From assembly GCF_038502225.1 (NCBI RefSeq), contig NC_091293.1, positions 1,105,692 through 1,169,691 of the forward strand: 64,000 nt of DNA, read 5' to 3'. Source of the DNA: Cherax quadricarinatus (lineage: Eukaryota > Arthropoda > Malacostraca > Decapoda > Parastacidae). Positions 27,272 through 39,590 of this stretch are shown here, piece by piece (position 1 is the stretch's first letter; each line of letters begins with the position of its first letter). The position numbers and the translations under genes are program-made. Below the pieces are notes generated by a model. The model saw nothing but the letters and a program-made list of their open reading frames with translations, made no database searches and was not told the origin of the DNA.

Positions 27272-28060
27272 TCAGTATACATAGAAGGGTTCTGGTGCTA
27301 CCCAATCATCTTCATCAGGGAGGTTGCTCAATATCATGGGTCGAGGGTAATCATCTTTATGGATAAAACGACGGACCCTCTGTGGGAGAGTCATTCTTTG
27401 AGTCCTGTGAGGCGGAGTATTGATGGTATAATCTGTGGTATTTACCACTTGTATAGGATGTTCTCTATCTGGAATGTATAGTTCTTGCATTGTATAGAGT
27501 TGTTTCTTTTTTAGGGTGTCAAGGCGTACATTTATGGCAGTAATATCTTGTTGTATGTGTAAATCTGCCATTTTAACTCTGTCTCTCCTCCTGGTAGCGA
27601 AGAGCTCTATTCTGGACCCTTTGTAGCCGTAGCATGTTGGTCTTTGTTGTTAATGACATTGGAACACAAGGGTATTCGAGTATTGGTCTTATTATCATTT
27701 TATACAGATGTTTTTTGACATGTTGAGGGGCTTGATTGAATCGAAAGAGACTGCTAAGACCGGCTTTGGCTATATTGATCTTTTTAGTTACATGAGATGT
27801 TGAGTGGAGCAGCCTGTCTATTTCATATCCCAAAATCTTGTTAGGGTTTCTAATGGCTACAGGTGTACCTCTGATGGAGATACCCCCTTTATCTTCAATT
27901 GTTGATGCAAAACATCCTATCGTGCTAACAAGGACCTTGTCAGGATTAGTCGTATTTCTCCATTTCTTTTCCCAATTAGATGTTCTACGAAGTTCAATAT
28001 TCATTTTTTCTATGACTCTCTCATACTTGTATTTTCCTGTTACCGGAGTTGATGAGACGA
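27272..28060 (-). pseudogene. Non-LTR retrotransposon ORF2 tail (Jockey/CR1-type)
   Basis: The minus strand encodes the region after the reverse transcriptase catalytic core. The upstream part (28060-27573, in frame right up to the satellite edge) has the thumb-like stretch ILGYEIDRLLHSTSHV, IIRPILEYPCV, and the family signature LQRVQNRALR. After a one-base frameshift near 27580 the frame continues as RRDRVKMADLHIQQDI and ends WVAPEPFYVY followed by a stop at 27272. Upstream catalytic motifs are missing because the copy starts abruptly at the 24-bp satellite, which resumes at 28058. It is therefore a truncated, frameshifted copy that cannot make an active enzyme. Jockey, I and CR1 clades share these motifs, so the clade is left open. 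Confidence 0.8.
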
Positions 28061-28556
28061 CATGAATAACCTAGTGAATCAAACCCCAGTGAACCTTGTG
28101 AATCAAACACCAGTGAACATAGTGAACCAAACACCAGTGAACCTAGTGAATCAAACACCAGTGAACCTAGTGAACCAAACACCAGTGAACCTAATGAATC
28201 AAACATCAGTGAACCTAGTGAACCAAACACCAGTGAACCTAGTGAACCAAACACCATTAAACCTAGTGAACCAAACACCAATGAACCTAGTGAACCAAAC
28301 ACCAGTGAACCTAGTGAACCAAACACCAGTGAACCTAGTGAATCAAACTCCAGTGAACCTATTGAACCAAACACTAGTGAACCTAGTGAACCAAACGCCA
28401 GTAAACCTAGTGAACCAAACACCAGTGAACCAAACACCAGTGAACCTAGTGAACCAAATACCAGTGAACCTAGTGAACCAAACACCAGTGAACCTAGTGA
28501 ACCAAACACCAGTGAACCTAGTGAACCAAACACCAGTGAATCTAGTGAACTAAACA
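28058..28556. repeat. 24-bp satellite, second array
   Basis: About 20 copies of the same 24-bp unit as at 22612-26815, separated from that array by about 1.24 kb of spacer and LINE fragment. Both arrays have the same orientation, as expected if an originally single array was split or a piece was duplicated. Confidence 0.95.
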
Positions 28557-28850
28557 AATTAAATCTGCGCGTCACTACACAGACTGAAAAATAGTTGTGA
28601 GTGCGGCCGCTAGGGAGGGTAGAGGATCGTCACCCACTATAACTCTCTACTTCACCGGCTTACTGATCTATCTCAACCGTGTTCAGTCATTATTTCCATG
28701 TTCTTATTTATTGTAACTGAGACATGGACGAAGGGAGCATGAGAGAGATAAGAGATATGTAAAAGAGACCAAAGTAGGTAGGAAATAACTAGGGAAAGAA
28801 AGAGGTAGGGAAGAAAGGTGAGAGAGAGAACCTAGACACAAACTTATATA
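28557..28850. other. Non-repeat interval
   Basis: About 290 bases between the 24-bp and 38-bp arrays. It contains a NotI-like gcggccgc at 28602 and a purine-rich stretch (gggaaagaaagaggtaggg type). No gene, RNA or transposon end is recognisable. Confidence 0.6.
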
Positions 28851-30640
28851 CAAAGATCATACTGTTGTACACAATAACAAGAGAGATACACAGATCACTC
28901 TGTTGTACACATATCACACTGTTGTACACAATAACAACAGATACAAAGATAATTCCGGGATACACAGAAGCAAAAAAGATACAAAGATCTATCTGTTATC
29001 CAAAATAACTACAGAGGTAAAAGATCAATCCGTAATACACAGTAACAACAGAGATACAAAGGTCATTCTGTGATACAAAGTAACATCAGAGATACAAAGG
29101 TCATGTTGTAAGACACAGAAACAACAAAGATATAAAGGTCATGTTGTAAGACACAGTAACAACAGAGATACAAAGATCATTCTGTGAGACACAGTAACAA
29201 CAGAGATACAAAGGTCATGTTGTAAGACATAGTAACAACAGAGATACAAAGGTCATGCTGTGAGACACAGTAACAACAGAGATACAAAGGTCATGCTGTA
29301 AGACATAGTAACAACAGAGATACAAAGGTCATGCTGTGAGACACAGTAACAACAGAGATACAAAGGTCATGTTGTAAGACACAGTAACAACAGAGATACA
29401 AAGGTCATGTTGTGAGACATAGTAACAACAGAGATACAAAGGTCATGCTGTGAGACACAGTAACAACAGAGACACAAAGGCCATGTTGTAAGACATAGTA
29501 ACAACAGAGATACAAAGGTCATGCTGTGAGACACAGTAACAACAGAGATAAAAGGTCATGTTGTAAGACATAGTAACAACAGAGATATAAAGGTCATGCT
29601 GTAAAACAGTAACAACAGAGATACAAAGGTCACGCTGTGAGACACAGTAACAACAGAGATACGAAGGTCATGTTGTAAGACACAGTAACAACAGAGATAC
29701 AAAGTCATGTTGTAAGACATAGTAACAACAGAGATACAAAGGTCATGCTGTGAGACACAGTAACAACAGAGATACGAAGGTCATGTTGTAAGACACAGTA
29801 ACAACAGAGATACAAAGGTCATGCTGTAAGACAGTAACAACAGAGATACAAAGGTCACGCTGTGAGACACAGTAACAACAGAGATACGAAGGTCATGTTG
29901 TAAGACACAGTAACAACAGAGATACAAAGGTCATGTTGTAAGACATAGTAACAACAGAGATACAAAGGTCATGCTCTGAGACACAGTAACAACAGAGATG
30001 CAAAGGTCATATTGTAAGACATAGTAACAACAGAGATGCAAAGGCCATGCTGTGAGACACAGTAACAACAGTGATACAAAGGTCATGTTATTAAGACACA
30101 GTAACAACAGAGATACAAAGGTCATGTTGTAAGACATAGTAACAACAGAGATACTAAGGTCATGCTGTGAGACAAAGTAACAACAGAGATACAAAGGTCG
30201 TGTTGTAAGACATAGTAACAACAGAGGTACAAAAGTCATGTTGTGAGACACAGTAACAACAGAGATACAAAGGTCATGTTGTAAGACACAGTAACAACAG
30301 AGATACAAAAGTCAAGTTGTGAGACACAGTAACAACAGAGATACAAAGGTCATGTGTGTAACACAGTAACAACAGAGATACGAAGGCATTGTTGTAAGAC
30401 ACAGTAACAACAGGAATACAAAGGTCATGCTGTAAGACACAGTAACAACAGAGATACAAATGTCATGTTGTAAGACACAGTAACAACAGGAATACAAAGG
30501 TCACGTTGTAAGACACAGTAACAACAGAGATACAAAGGTCATGTTGTAAGACACAGTAACAACAGGAATACAAAGGTTATGCAGTAAGACAGTAACAACA
30601 GATACAAAGATCACGCTGTGAGATACAGTAACATGAGAAG
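28851..30640. repeat. 38-bp minisatellite
   Basis: About 45 copies of a 38-bp unit made of gagatacaaaggtcatgttg followed by taagacacagtaacaaca. The left edge (28851-29100) is degenerate, with units of varying length. The centre is regular. Small deletions (for example near 29600, 29825 and 30355) shift the phase. Minus-strand ORFs of 61-125 residues rich in Cys and Leu are by-products of the repeat. Confidence 0.95.
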
Positions 30641-31775
<1,135 letters not shown>

Positions 31776-32117
31776 ATAATTTATATTGTGGAACATCTCT
31801 GATTAGTTATCTGTTATCTCTTGTTAGTTAGTGCGTTGTACACCTTGACACTTGTGCCAGTATTGAGTACTTTATGTGATGTAACTTTTAAGTGATTAAT
31901 CTGGCTTTGGAATTAGACAAGCTGATTAATTTAAGGGATTAGCAGGTATTACGCCAGTTATGTTCTATGTCATTATGTAATGATCATTTCTCGTCCAGAC
32001 TTTAAATATACTTGTGAAAAATGTCTGTATTGTAGTCAATATTACACTTCATGTTTCGCCAAACTCCTAAACTAGTGAATAGAAGTAAGATTTTTGGGTG
32101 TTAACCTTCCGGTGTGT
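31776..32117. other. Interval without recognisable features
   Basis: About 340 bases of A/T-rich DNA between the TA microsatellite and the 18-bp minisatellite. No ORF, repeat or RNA motif was seen. Confidence 0.5.
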
Positions 32118-32825
32118 CTACAACAGCACCTGTTGTCAGAGCAGCACCTGCTGTCAGAGCAGCACCTGTTGTCAAAGCAGCACCTGATGTTAGAGCAACA
32201 CCTGCTGTCAGAGCAGTACATGCTCTCAGAGCAGCACCTGTTGTCAAAGCAGCACCTGATGTTAGAGCAACACCTGCTGTCAGAGCAGTACCTGCTCTCA
32301 GAGCAGCACCTGTTATCAAAGCAGCACCTGCTGTCAGAGCAGCACCTACTGTCAGAGCAGCACCTGTTGTCAAAGCAGCACCTGCGGTCTAAGCAGCACC
32401 TGCTGTCAGAGCAGCACCTGCTGTCAGAGCAGCACCTACTGTCAGAGCAGCACCTACTGTCAGAGCAGCACCTGCTGTCAGAGCAGCACCTACTGTCAGA
32501 GCAGCACCTGCTGTCAGAGCAGCACCTGCTGTCAGAGCAGCACCTGCTGTCAGAGCAGCACCTGCTGTTAGAGCAGCACCTGCTGTCAGGGCAGCACCTG
32601 CTGTCAGAGCAGCACCTACTGTCAGAGCAGCGCCTACTGTCAGAGCAGCACCTGCTGTCAGAGCAGCACCTACTGTCAGTGCAGCACCTGCTGTCAGAGC
32701 AGCACCTGCTGTCAGAGCAGTACCTGCTGTCAGAACAGCACCTGCTGTCAGAGCAGCACCTGCTGTCAGAGCAGCACCTGCTGTCAGAGCAGCACCTACT
32801 GTCAGAGCAGCACCTGCTTCGATGA
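32118..32825. repeat. 18-bp minisatellite
   Basis: About 40 copies of cagagcagcacctgctgt. The period is a multiple of three, so the plus strand reads as LLSEQH repeats and other frames as Ala/Val-rich repeats. None is a gene. The first quarter shows a 72-bp higher-order pattern (gtcaaagcag variants at 32171 and 32243). Confidence 0.95.
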
Positions 32826-32840
32826 CAGGTGCTGCTCTGA
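32802..32840. repeat. Foldback end of the 18-bp minisatellite
   Basis: The last monomer (tcagagcagcacctg, 32802-32816) is followed after a 9-nt loop by its exact reverse complement (caggtgctgctctga, 32826-32840). The array thus ends in a 15-bp perfect hairpin made from an inverted monomer fragment. Confidence 0.9.
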
Positions 32841-32921
32841 TAGATACTATCAGTATATTCACACTGCTAAGCATAATAAACGTAATATACTGAATGAAAA
32901 TACATTCACTTATTATTATAC

Positions 32922-32990
32922 TAAAGCGACGGTCTGGAGTTTTGAGGCTCTGACCGCGGGTTCTATCCCCGCCCGTGGTATGGTTCATTA
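32922..32990 (+). mobile_element. tRNA-derived SINE-like fragment
   Basis: The stretch accgcgggttctatcccc at about 32954-32971 resembles a tRNA T-arm, and ggttctatccc fits the pol III B-box consensus. The sequence gcccgtggtatggtt follows. No convincing A-box or full cloverleaf precedes it, so a functional tRNA gene is unlikely. A truncated tRNA-derived SINE is the best reading, at low confidence. Confidence 0.4.
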
Positions 32991-33113
32991 ATTTTACTTG
33001 ATAAGTATTTTAAATAATATTTTTAAGTTTTGTTATTTATTATATGATGAATAGGGTAAACTTAATTTCCTTGGCAAATTATATTTATATTTTTTTTTTA
33101 AGTTTTCAAATAT

Positions 33114-34827
33114 TTAATTACCTATCGCATCTAAATCCCACAACTTATCAACTGGTTCATTCATTTCTTCCAGTAATGATAATTTTTGCTGTGGTACATG
33201 ATCAGCGGTTATTCTCGTAACTAGTACATTTTCCACTGAATCAATATCAGCTTCTTTCCCACTTTGAGAGGGAATGGGACCACATATCATGTGGCCTCCT
33301 GCTGTTTTCAGCAAGTGAACATCATGTTTACTTACTATATTTTGCACAAAACAGTGATAATAATCACTTCCAATGATTAAATCAATTGGACTAATAGTGT
33401 CCGTCTGTATGTCAGGACAGGCTAACTTGACCTTAGCTGCTTTCAGTGCTGCAACTGTTTCTTTTAATCCCTGGATCTGCACAGACTTAGGCAAATCATC
33501 TACTACCACAGCTTCTACTGTCTTTTTCCTGTTTCCTAGACCAACAGTGATTCTGGCTAGGTCATATGTCTGTTTACCAGAATTGTGGAAAAAACCAGCT
33601 ATATCTAACTGTATTTTGGCATAGGGTTGTTTATTCAGTTTCTGCAACACTGTTCTTCTTATGAAGGACCTTTGTGAGCCTTGATCAAATAGTGTTAGCA
33701 CATTGGTTTTGTGTAATTTATTAGATAACTCATCTCGAGCTATCGGGAGAGCAGTTGCTTTAAACTTTTCTCTCACATTTAATGCTGTTGCTTGTTGACT
33801 TCCTGATTCTGTGGAAGTCTGCTGCTGTTCAGCAAAAGTATTTGGGCATAATGCTGTATGATGCATACCCTTGCATTTAAAACACTTCTTCAGTGAGCAT
33901 TTTCCTCCCTTGTGTTCACCTAAACACTTGATGCACCTTTTCAGCTGATGAACACGTTGTTCACGTGCCTCCATTGATGTGTATTGACTACAATACTGTG
34001 CCCAATGTGTTCCATCACAAAGTACATATTTTGGAGTACGTTTATGTGTGACAGTCTGTTTACTGTCTGTTGTATTCACAGCTTGATAAATGCCTATATG
34101 GGATTTCCCATTCTGTGGTTTAGTGGGAGTAGGTATACTCTTTTTATACTGAGTTGAAGGTTTATTATCCACTGGATTTGTGGATTTTTCATCTTGTCTC
34201 GTTGCTTGCATGCATGAAACTATTGTTTGTAAACCATTGCTAATTTCTTCACAAGTGAAATAGCGTTTATTGAACATAATATTTAATCGTTCAATAGTTT
34301 GTGGTGACAACTTATCTTGTACAATACCACTGATAAACCAATCACATTGTCTTAGGTCATATTTAGCACCTAGAGATCTGAGACTATTGTCTAATATGAT
34401 TCTAAATGCCTGTAAGTCTGAAAAACAATGTTTGGGTGGCTTCATGCTTGATATTAAGACTGCATGTCTAACTCTAGCCTTGTCAGCATCGAAGTAATTG
34501 TCTGCTAAGACACGTAAGGCTATTTGATAATTGCCTTTAACCACCGGAAATTACTTAATCAGTTCATAGGGTTCTCCCTTCACAAGACATTTAAGGTAAT
34601 TGAACTTAGCAATCTCATCTATGTCAGTTCGTGAATTTACAATGGATTGAAAACCACTAATGAATTCTTCATAATTATGACCTTGGAAAATAGGTAATGA
34701 CAATGTAGGTAAGCTTGGTAATAGGACACTTGTTGTTGTTACAGGTGTAACAGGTGTTTGACCACTAGTTACAGTAGATCTCTGTGACAGGGTTTTGCGG
34801 CAGATAGCCTGTACTCCTGTCCACCTT
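33114..34827 (-). pseudogene. BEL/Pao gag-protease polyprotein, interrupted and truncated
   Basis: The minus-strand frame starts in the middle of gag, directly at the LINE insertion site. It contains a DUF1759-like gag core (LPTLSLPIFQGHNYEEF, then EIAKFNYLKCLVKGEPYE). An in-frame TAA at 34551-34553 interrupts it, and the same frame then runs 34544-33114 for 476 residues. Near residues 203-233 of that part are two zinc-knuckle-like motifs (CIKCLGEHKGGKC and CFKCKGMHHTALC). Near residue 285 is the retropepsin-like motif LTLFDQGSQRSFI, with Gln in place of the usual Ser/Thr after Asp, followed by LIIGSDYYHCF. It stops at WDLDAIGN, the point where family members enter reverse transcriptase. The nonsense codon, the LINE insertion and the missing polymerase all make the copy inactive. 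Confidence 0.85.
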
Positions 34828-34840
34828 AATTGTTGATTAC
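34828..34840. repeat. Target-site duplication, left copy
   Basis: aattgttgattac immediately left of the LINE. The identical 13 bases are at 40743-40755. It lies inside the BEL gag coding sequence. Confidence 0.93.
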
Positions 34841-34992
34841 ACATTCGCTGCCTGACCACGGTAGAGTGCGGTAGTGCTCTGCACCCCTTTGCTGTTTGTA
34901 GGCGAGCGCCCTTGTCAGTTACCTGGCTGCAGTGGTGTGAAGTGGTGCTGTCACACCTCGGCTAACAACTTAGGTGCACTGTGACTGTCAAG

Positions 34993-36252
34993 ATGGCGGT
35001 TAGTCTGAGACGAAGGATAAATACTGTAGGCATTGAGCTACTTAATGGAACGATAACGCCCAGTTCTGCGCAAGTCTTATTGCCAAAGATCATCCGGGAG
35101 ACATATGGCGTACAAGATAGTGACTTGTATGGTGTAGCATTGAACGGAGGACAACGAATTTTCGTCAAACTGCTATCAGCAACGGTTTATGAATCGTTAG
35201 TCACCAGGTTTCAGGACGTGAGTCTTAACGTCACACCAGCTGTCACTGTAAGAATGATAGATGTTTCACGGTATTATACGTGGATCAAGTTACGCAACGT
35301 TCCCTTTGAGGCGGACGAGGCGGATATAAGGAAAGTTTTTGAGAAGTATGGGATGGTGCATTATGCTCAACATGGTACGTGGGCGGCAGGAGCCTATGCT
35401 GGTTTTCCAGAGGGTTCTTTCAACCTCAAAATGACTTTGAGGCACCCAATACCATCCTATGTGTATCTACAAGATTTCAGGACGCAGGTAATGGTAATGT
35501 ACCCAGGACAACGACGTACGTGCCGCCTATGTGGTGAGTATGATCACATAGCGGCGACCTGTGACAAGCGAAGACATGTGCCTGGACCTGTGGTGGACGT
35601 CGCAGCCCCTGCTTCAAAGGTGGCAGGTGAGGAACAAACATCGGATGGAGGGCGTGGTGTTTTGTGGAGCGAGATAGTGGATCGGGCACACAGGACTGGC
35701 GGTGAGTTGGAGTCCCGCCCCCAACTGCCTGATCAGGTGTCGTCTCCTGTGGATAAGGAGGAGCAGCAAGTACAAGAGAAGGTTCTTGAGATTGAGGAGG
35801 AATTGGTGGAGGTGTTGAAGACGTTGTCACCACCAGAGAGGGACGTTACATCTGAGCGTGGTGTCATTGGAGAATCGTCGCTTCCAGAAAGTCTGAGACA
35901 TGATAATTTGGGACGTGATGGTGGTTTGGAGTCGTCCATTGACTCATTAAACCATTCTCAGGTGGAGGTGGAGGTTCATCGAGAGGTAACATCTGACCAA
36001 GACATGTGTAACATGACTGTCACGAGAAAGAGGGCGGCTACATCAGATTCTGATGACGTCCTTACGCCTGCACAAAGGCCTGGGAAACAGACTGAGGTGA
36101 AGTGTGAAGGTAGTGGTGTAGGTGGTGGTAGCCATGATAGGAGGCACCGGAAGAAGGGGGGAGGGAAAGAGAGCACTCTGAAGGTGTCGAACGTAAATTC
36201 AAGCTCTGGAGTTGTAAAGAGTGATGAGAGGAAGCAGGGGTGGAAACTTTAA
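34993..36252 (+). CDS. LINE ORF1 protein, RNA-binding gag-like
   Basis: The ATG at 34993 in the context caagatggc gives 419 residues. An in-frame GTG at 34981 is not needed. The N-terminal third is a globular nucleic-acid-binding region; YYTWIKLRNVPFEADE near residues 93-108 resembles an RRM strand, followed by ADIRKVFEKYGMV. A zinc knuckle CRLCGEYDHIAATC (C-x2-C-x4-H-x4-C) follows at about residue 177. The C-terminal half is acidic, Gly/Ser/Glu-rich and probably disordered, ending in a basic tail. ORF1 proteins of this type coat the element RNA during target-primed reverse transcription. The frame is intact. ORF2 begins in another frame just after its stop. Confidence 0.88.
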   Translation: MAVSLRRRINTVGIELLNGTITPSSAQVLLPKIIRETYGVQDSDLYGVALNGGQRIFVKLLSATVYESLVTRFQDVSLNVTPAVTVRMIDVSRYYTWIKLRNVPFEADEADIRKVFEKYGMVHYAQHGTWAAGAYAGFPEGSFNLKMTLRHPIPSYVYLQDFRTQVMVMYPGQRRTCRLCGEYDHIAATCDKRRHVPGPVVDVAAPASKVAGEEQTSDGGRGVLWSEIVDRAHRTGGELESRPQLPDQVSSPVDKEEQQVQEKVLEIEEELVEVLKTLSPPERDVTSERGVIGESSLPESLRHDNLGRDGGLESSIDSLNHSQVEVEVHREVTSDQDMCNMTVTRKRAATSDSDDVLTPAQRPGKQTEVKCEGSGVGGGSHDRRHRKKGGGKESTLKVSNVNSSSGVVKSDERKQGWKL

Positions 36253-36266
36253 TAGGCCTTAGGTGT

Positions 36267-39200
36267 ATGTCTGTAAATGTTAATGGGTTATGTAGCGGAA
36301 TGAAGAGAGATTGGTTTCGTAATTTTCTGAATAAATCTAGAGTGGATGTTGTGTTCCTGCAGGAGCACAATTTCAAAGAGGGTAGGGTGTTGGAGGTGGC
36401 AGGATTTCGAGTAGTTATCCTGCCATCTCCCCTTCTAAAAGGTGGTGTCGGAATTTTAATAAGGGAGACGAGCCCGTTTGTTTTGCAGAGAAGCGAGGGA
36501 GGAGGGGGAGGGAGGGTGTTGCGTGTGGATGGGTGGTGGATGGGTAAGCGTGTGTCTTTTGTGAGTGTGTATGCGCCGGCAGAAAATAACATAAAGGTAA
36601 AGAATGATTTTGTGTGTGAGGATCTTGTGTTTTTCTTAAGTGCACTGCCAGAGGTGGCGATAGTTGGTGGGGACTGGAATAGTGTAATCAGGGTGGCTGA
36701 TGTGGACCCAAGAGGGGCTGGATATATGTCTGTGGCTCTTAGGGATTTATTAAGGGATGTTAGGTTACGTGATGCCTTTGGGGGGGGCGGTGTGGGAGAC
36801 TGAATATACGTTTGTTAAGAGTGGATATGCTGCGAGACTAGATAGAGAGTACCTTTCTCAGGGAGTGGATGTGAAATCCTTCAGTACTGTTGAGGCTACA
36901 ATGTCAGATCATAGGGCAGTGGTGGTGGAGGTTGGGTGGGGGACGCTCGCGGACATATATAGAAGTTATTGGAAATTAAATATAAGTGTGTTAGGTGATG
37001 AGGAGGGGTTGGAGGGGTTTTCAGTCCTATGGAGGGAGCTTAGTGTGGAAGAACAGGGAGTGGATGACATTGTGACATGGTGGAATAGTGTAGCAAAGGA
37101 AAGGATTAGAAAGTTTTATGTGAGAGAGGGAAAACGTATTAATAATTTAAAATATGGACTGGCTAACTATTTAGAGGATAGGTTAAGAGGTTGCTATGGG
37201 AGGGGGGTGGGTGGGAATAATTTTCCTATGGATGAAATAGCTGAAATAAAGGGAAGGTTGAGGGTGTTGCAAAATGAAAGGTTTCAAGCTGTAAGGATGC
37301 AGGCAGGGGTGGAGGAAGTGCTTTGGGGCGACAAGCCATCAGCGTGTGTTTTGCGGCATCAAAAGCAAAGGCAGGCGGTGACAGCTATACCATGTTTAGA
37401 CGTAACGGAGATGGTAGGGCAGGAGATACGAACCACGAAGGGGATGTGTGCGTATGCGGAGGCTTGGTACGAGAAGTACTGGAACAGTGGGGGGTGGGTG
37501 ACGGGGCGTTGGACAAGGTGTGTACGTATGTGACGTGTAATTTAGGAAATAGTGAGCGAAAGGCTTTAGGTGGGACTATTACGGCAGAGGAAATAGAGAA
37601 TGCGTTAAGGGGAATGAGGAAGGGGAAAGCTCCCGGTATTGACGGTCTCCCGGTAGAATTTTATTTACAACATTGGGCGTTGATAAAGGAATTTATAGTT
37701 AGGTTATTTAATAGTATGAAGGAGAAGGGTAAGTTGGGGGAGAAGCAGGAAACAGCAGTTGTAGTGTTGGTCCCGAAGGTCAAGGGGCAGCCCACCCTTC
37801 GGGAGTACCGAGCCATATCACTGATGTGTGCAGACTATAAGGTGTTTGCAAAAATTTTAGGTAATAGGTTCAAATGTGTTGTGGAGAGGGTGGTGTCAAA
37901 ATCTCAGTTTGGGTTGCCGGGAAGGTCGATGATTGAAGGACATGGGATACTGAGAAGTTTTGTGGAAGCTAAGGGTGGGGGTGGAGGGGCGGCTTTGTTG
38001 GCTCTAGATTGGCAGGGAGCATATGATAGAGTGGAAAGGGGAGCTTTGCAGGTTATACTTAGGAGACAGGGTTTTGGGGAGGAAATAGTCGAGTGGGTAA
38101 ATACGTTGTACAAGGGGGCGAAAATGAGGATACAGATTAATGGGTGTATGGGGAGGGAAATTACAATGGGAAGAGGCCTTAGACAGGGATGCCCCATGTC
38201 CCAAATATTGTTTGCGTGTTTCCAGGACCCCTTTTATAGAATGGTTGACCGTAGCTTATGTACGCCATGTGAGGGAAGTGTGGCGGGTGGGAGGGCCTGG
38301 CCGGGGTTAATTGGATATGTTGACGACACCACTGTTCTCATTCGTGAAGGGATGTCAATGGGAGTGTTGGACGGGGTGGTGCAATTATTTGTAAGTGCCA
38401 CGGGTATGCAGGTAAATAGTGCGAAGTCAAGGTGCATGGGGTTGGGTTCTTGGGTGGGGGGTGTGGGGGGGAGATGTAATGTTGTTAAAGAATGGGCTGT
38501 GTCTTTAAAGATTTGTGGTATTACTTATAGGGATGACATGGTTGCGGCGCGGGAGGAAAATTCGGATAGGTTATTGGAAAGGATCGTGGGGCGTCTAGGT
38601 GTTCTGAGACCCTAGCACCTAACTCTGATACAGCGAGTGATAGTAGTGAACATTTTATTGTATAGTAAGGTTTGGCATGTTGCAGCTGTGTTCCCAATTA
38701 CAGGGACAGCGATTGCGGGGATACTAAGACGGGTGTACAAATTTTTGTGGGGTTCACGTTGTGATTGGTTACGGAGGGAAGTTGTAATGTTACCTGTAAG
38801 TCAGGGTGGGTTGGGGTTGTTGGATTTGAGACGGAGGGCTAAATGTGTGTTTATTAAATGGGAAGTGTTGGGTGAGGGTGTGAACGCGGGGCGTTTGGGA
38901 AGGATACACGACAGGCTGGGTATGTGGTATCGAGGAATGGAGTTGAGGGAATGTGAAATAGTTTTGAGGGCTGTGATGTTGGTTAGGGAACTGAGAAAGG
39001 TTCGTATAAGGGTTTTGTGTAGGTTACTTGTAGGTAGGTGCGTTGTCCCAGTTGAGGGTTTGTTCCCCATGTATGCGTGGAAGAGTATTTGGTTTAGATT
39101 TAGTAAAATGAAGCTAAACCCTCGGGCGCGTGAGGTGATGTTTCGTTTTCTGCATGGGATCCTTCCGTCTGGTGAGATATTACGAAACAGACAGGTTGTA

Positions 39201-39590
39201 GAGGGTGAGGGGTGTGGTATCTGTGGAGGGGATGAGACAGCGTTCCATGTAGTTTACTTTTGTGAAGGGCTAGAGGAGGTTAGGTGCTGGTTAAGTAGGT
39301 TGGTACAGAGGGTGGGGGGCCGTGGGGTGTCGGTTTTGCGTGCTCTAAGTCTAGATATGGGTGGGTTAGACGAGGGTGTCATAAGAACTTTAGATTATAT
39401 CATGGTAGATTATATATATATGTCGTGGGTGATGAGGGGGAGAGGGGATAGTGAAGAGCGAAGGAAGGTTCTTGCGGTAAAGTTCTATCGTACGAGGTGT
39501 CGTAACAGAGATTTGTATGGGAGGAGGTGGGATCAGGCTTTCTCAGAGGGGTATAGAATGCTAACGTTAGGGATTCTCGTAAATCTGTGA
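36267..39590 (+). pseudogene. LINE ORF2: endonuclease-reverse transcriptase, three lesions
   Basis: The ATG at 36267 (MSVNVNG) lies 15 bases past the ORF1 stop. An APE-type endonuclease follows, with VVFLQEHN, VSVYAPA, GGDWNSV and, after a frameshift, TMSDHRAVV. Reverse transcriptase runs about 37560-38600 with GKAPGIDGLPVEFY, REYRAISLM, LRQGCPMSQILF and the intact catalytic YVDD at 38316-38327. The C-terminal domain carries CGICGGDETAFHVVYFC at 39213-39263, the C-x2-C-x8-H-x4-C motif of L1/Tx1 proteins. Lesions are a frameshift in the 8-G run 36780-36787, a second in the 6-G run 37489-37494, and a TAG at 38613-38615 where Trp fits the frame on both sides. The frameshifts might be sequencing errors. 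If real, the protein is not made in one piece. Confidence 0.88.

Noticed and set aside
22613..28575. ORFs of 140-315 codons reading PVNLVNQT or FGSLGSLV repeats
   Set aside because: Same cause: a 24-bp period without stops on either strand. No signal peptide, unique domain or codon bias supports expression.
32094..32825. 243-codon LLSEQH repeat protein
   Set aside because: A by-product of the 18-bp minisatellite. Other frames over the same bases are also open.
32922..32990. Functional tRNA gene
   Set aside because: Only a T-arm/B-box-like piece is present. No complete acceptor, D-arm or anticodon stem could be drawn.
35477..38437. Minus-strand ORFs opposite the Tx1/L1-like LINE (Pro/Ser/His-rich)
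   Set aside because: They are antisense shadows of a G-rich coding strand. The plus-strand frames carry the LINE motifs.
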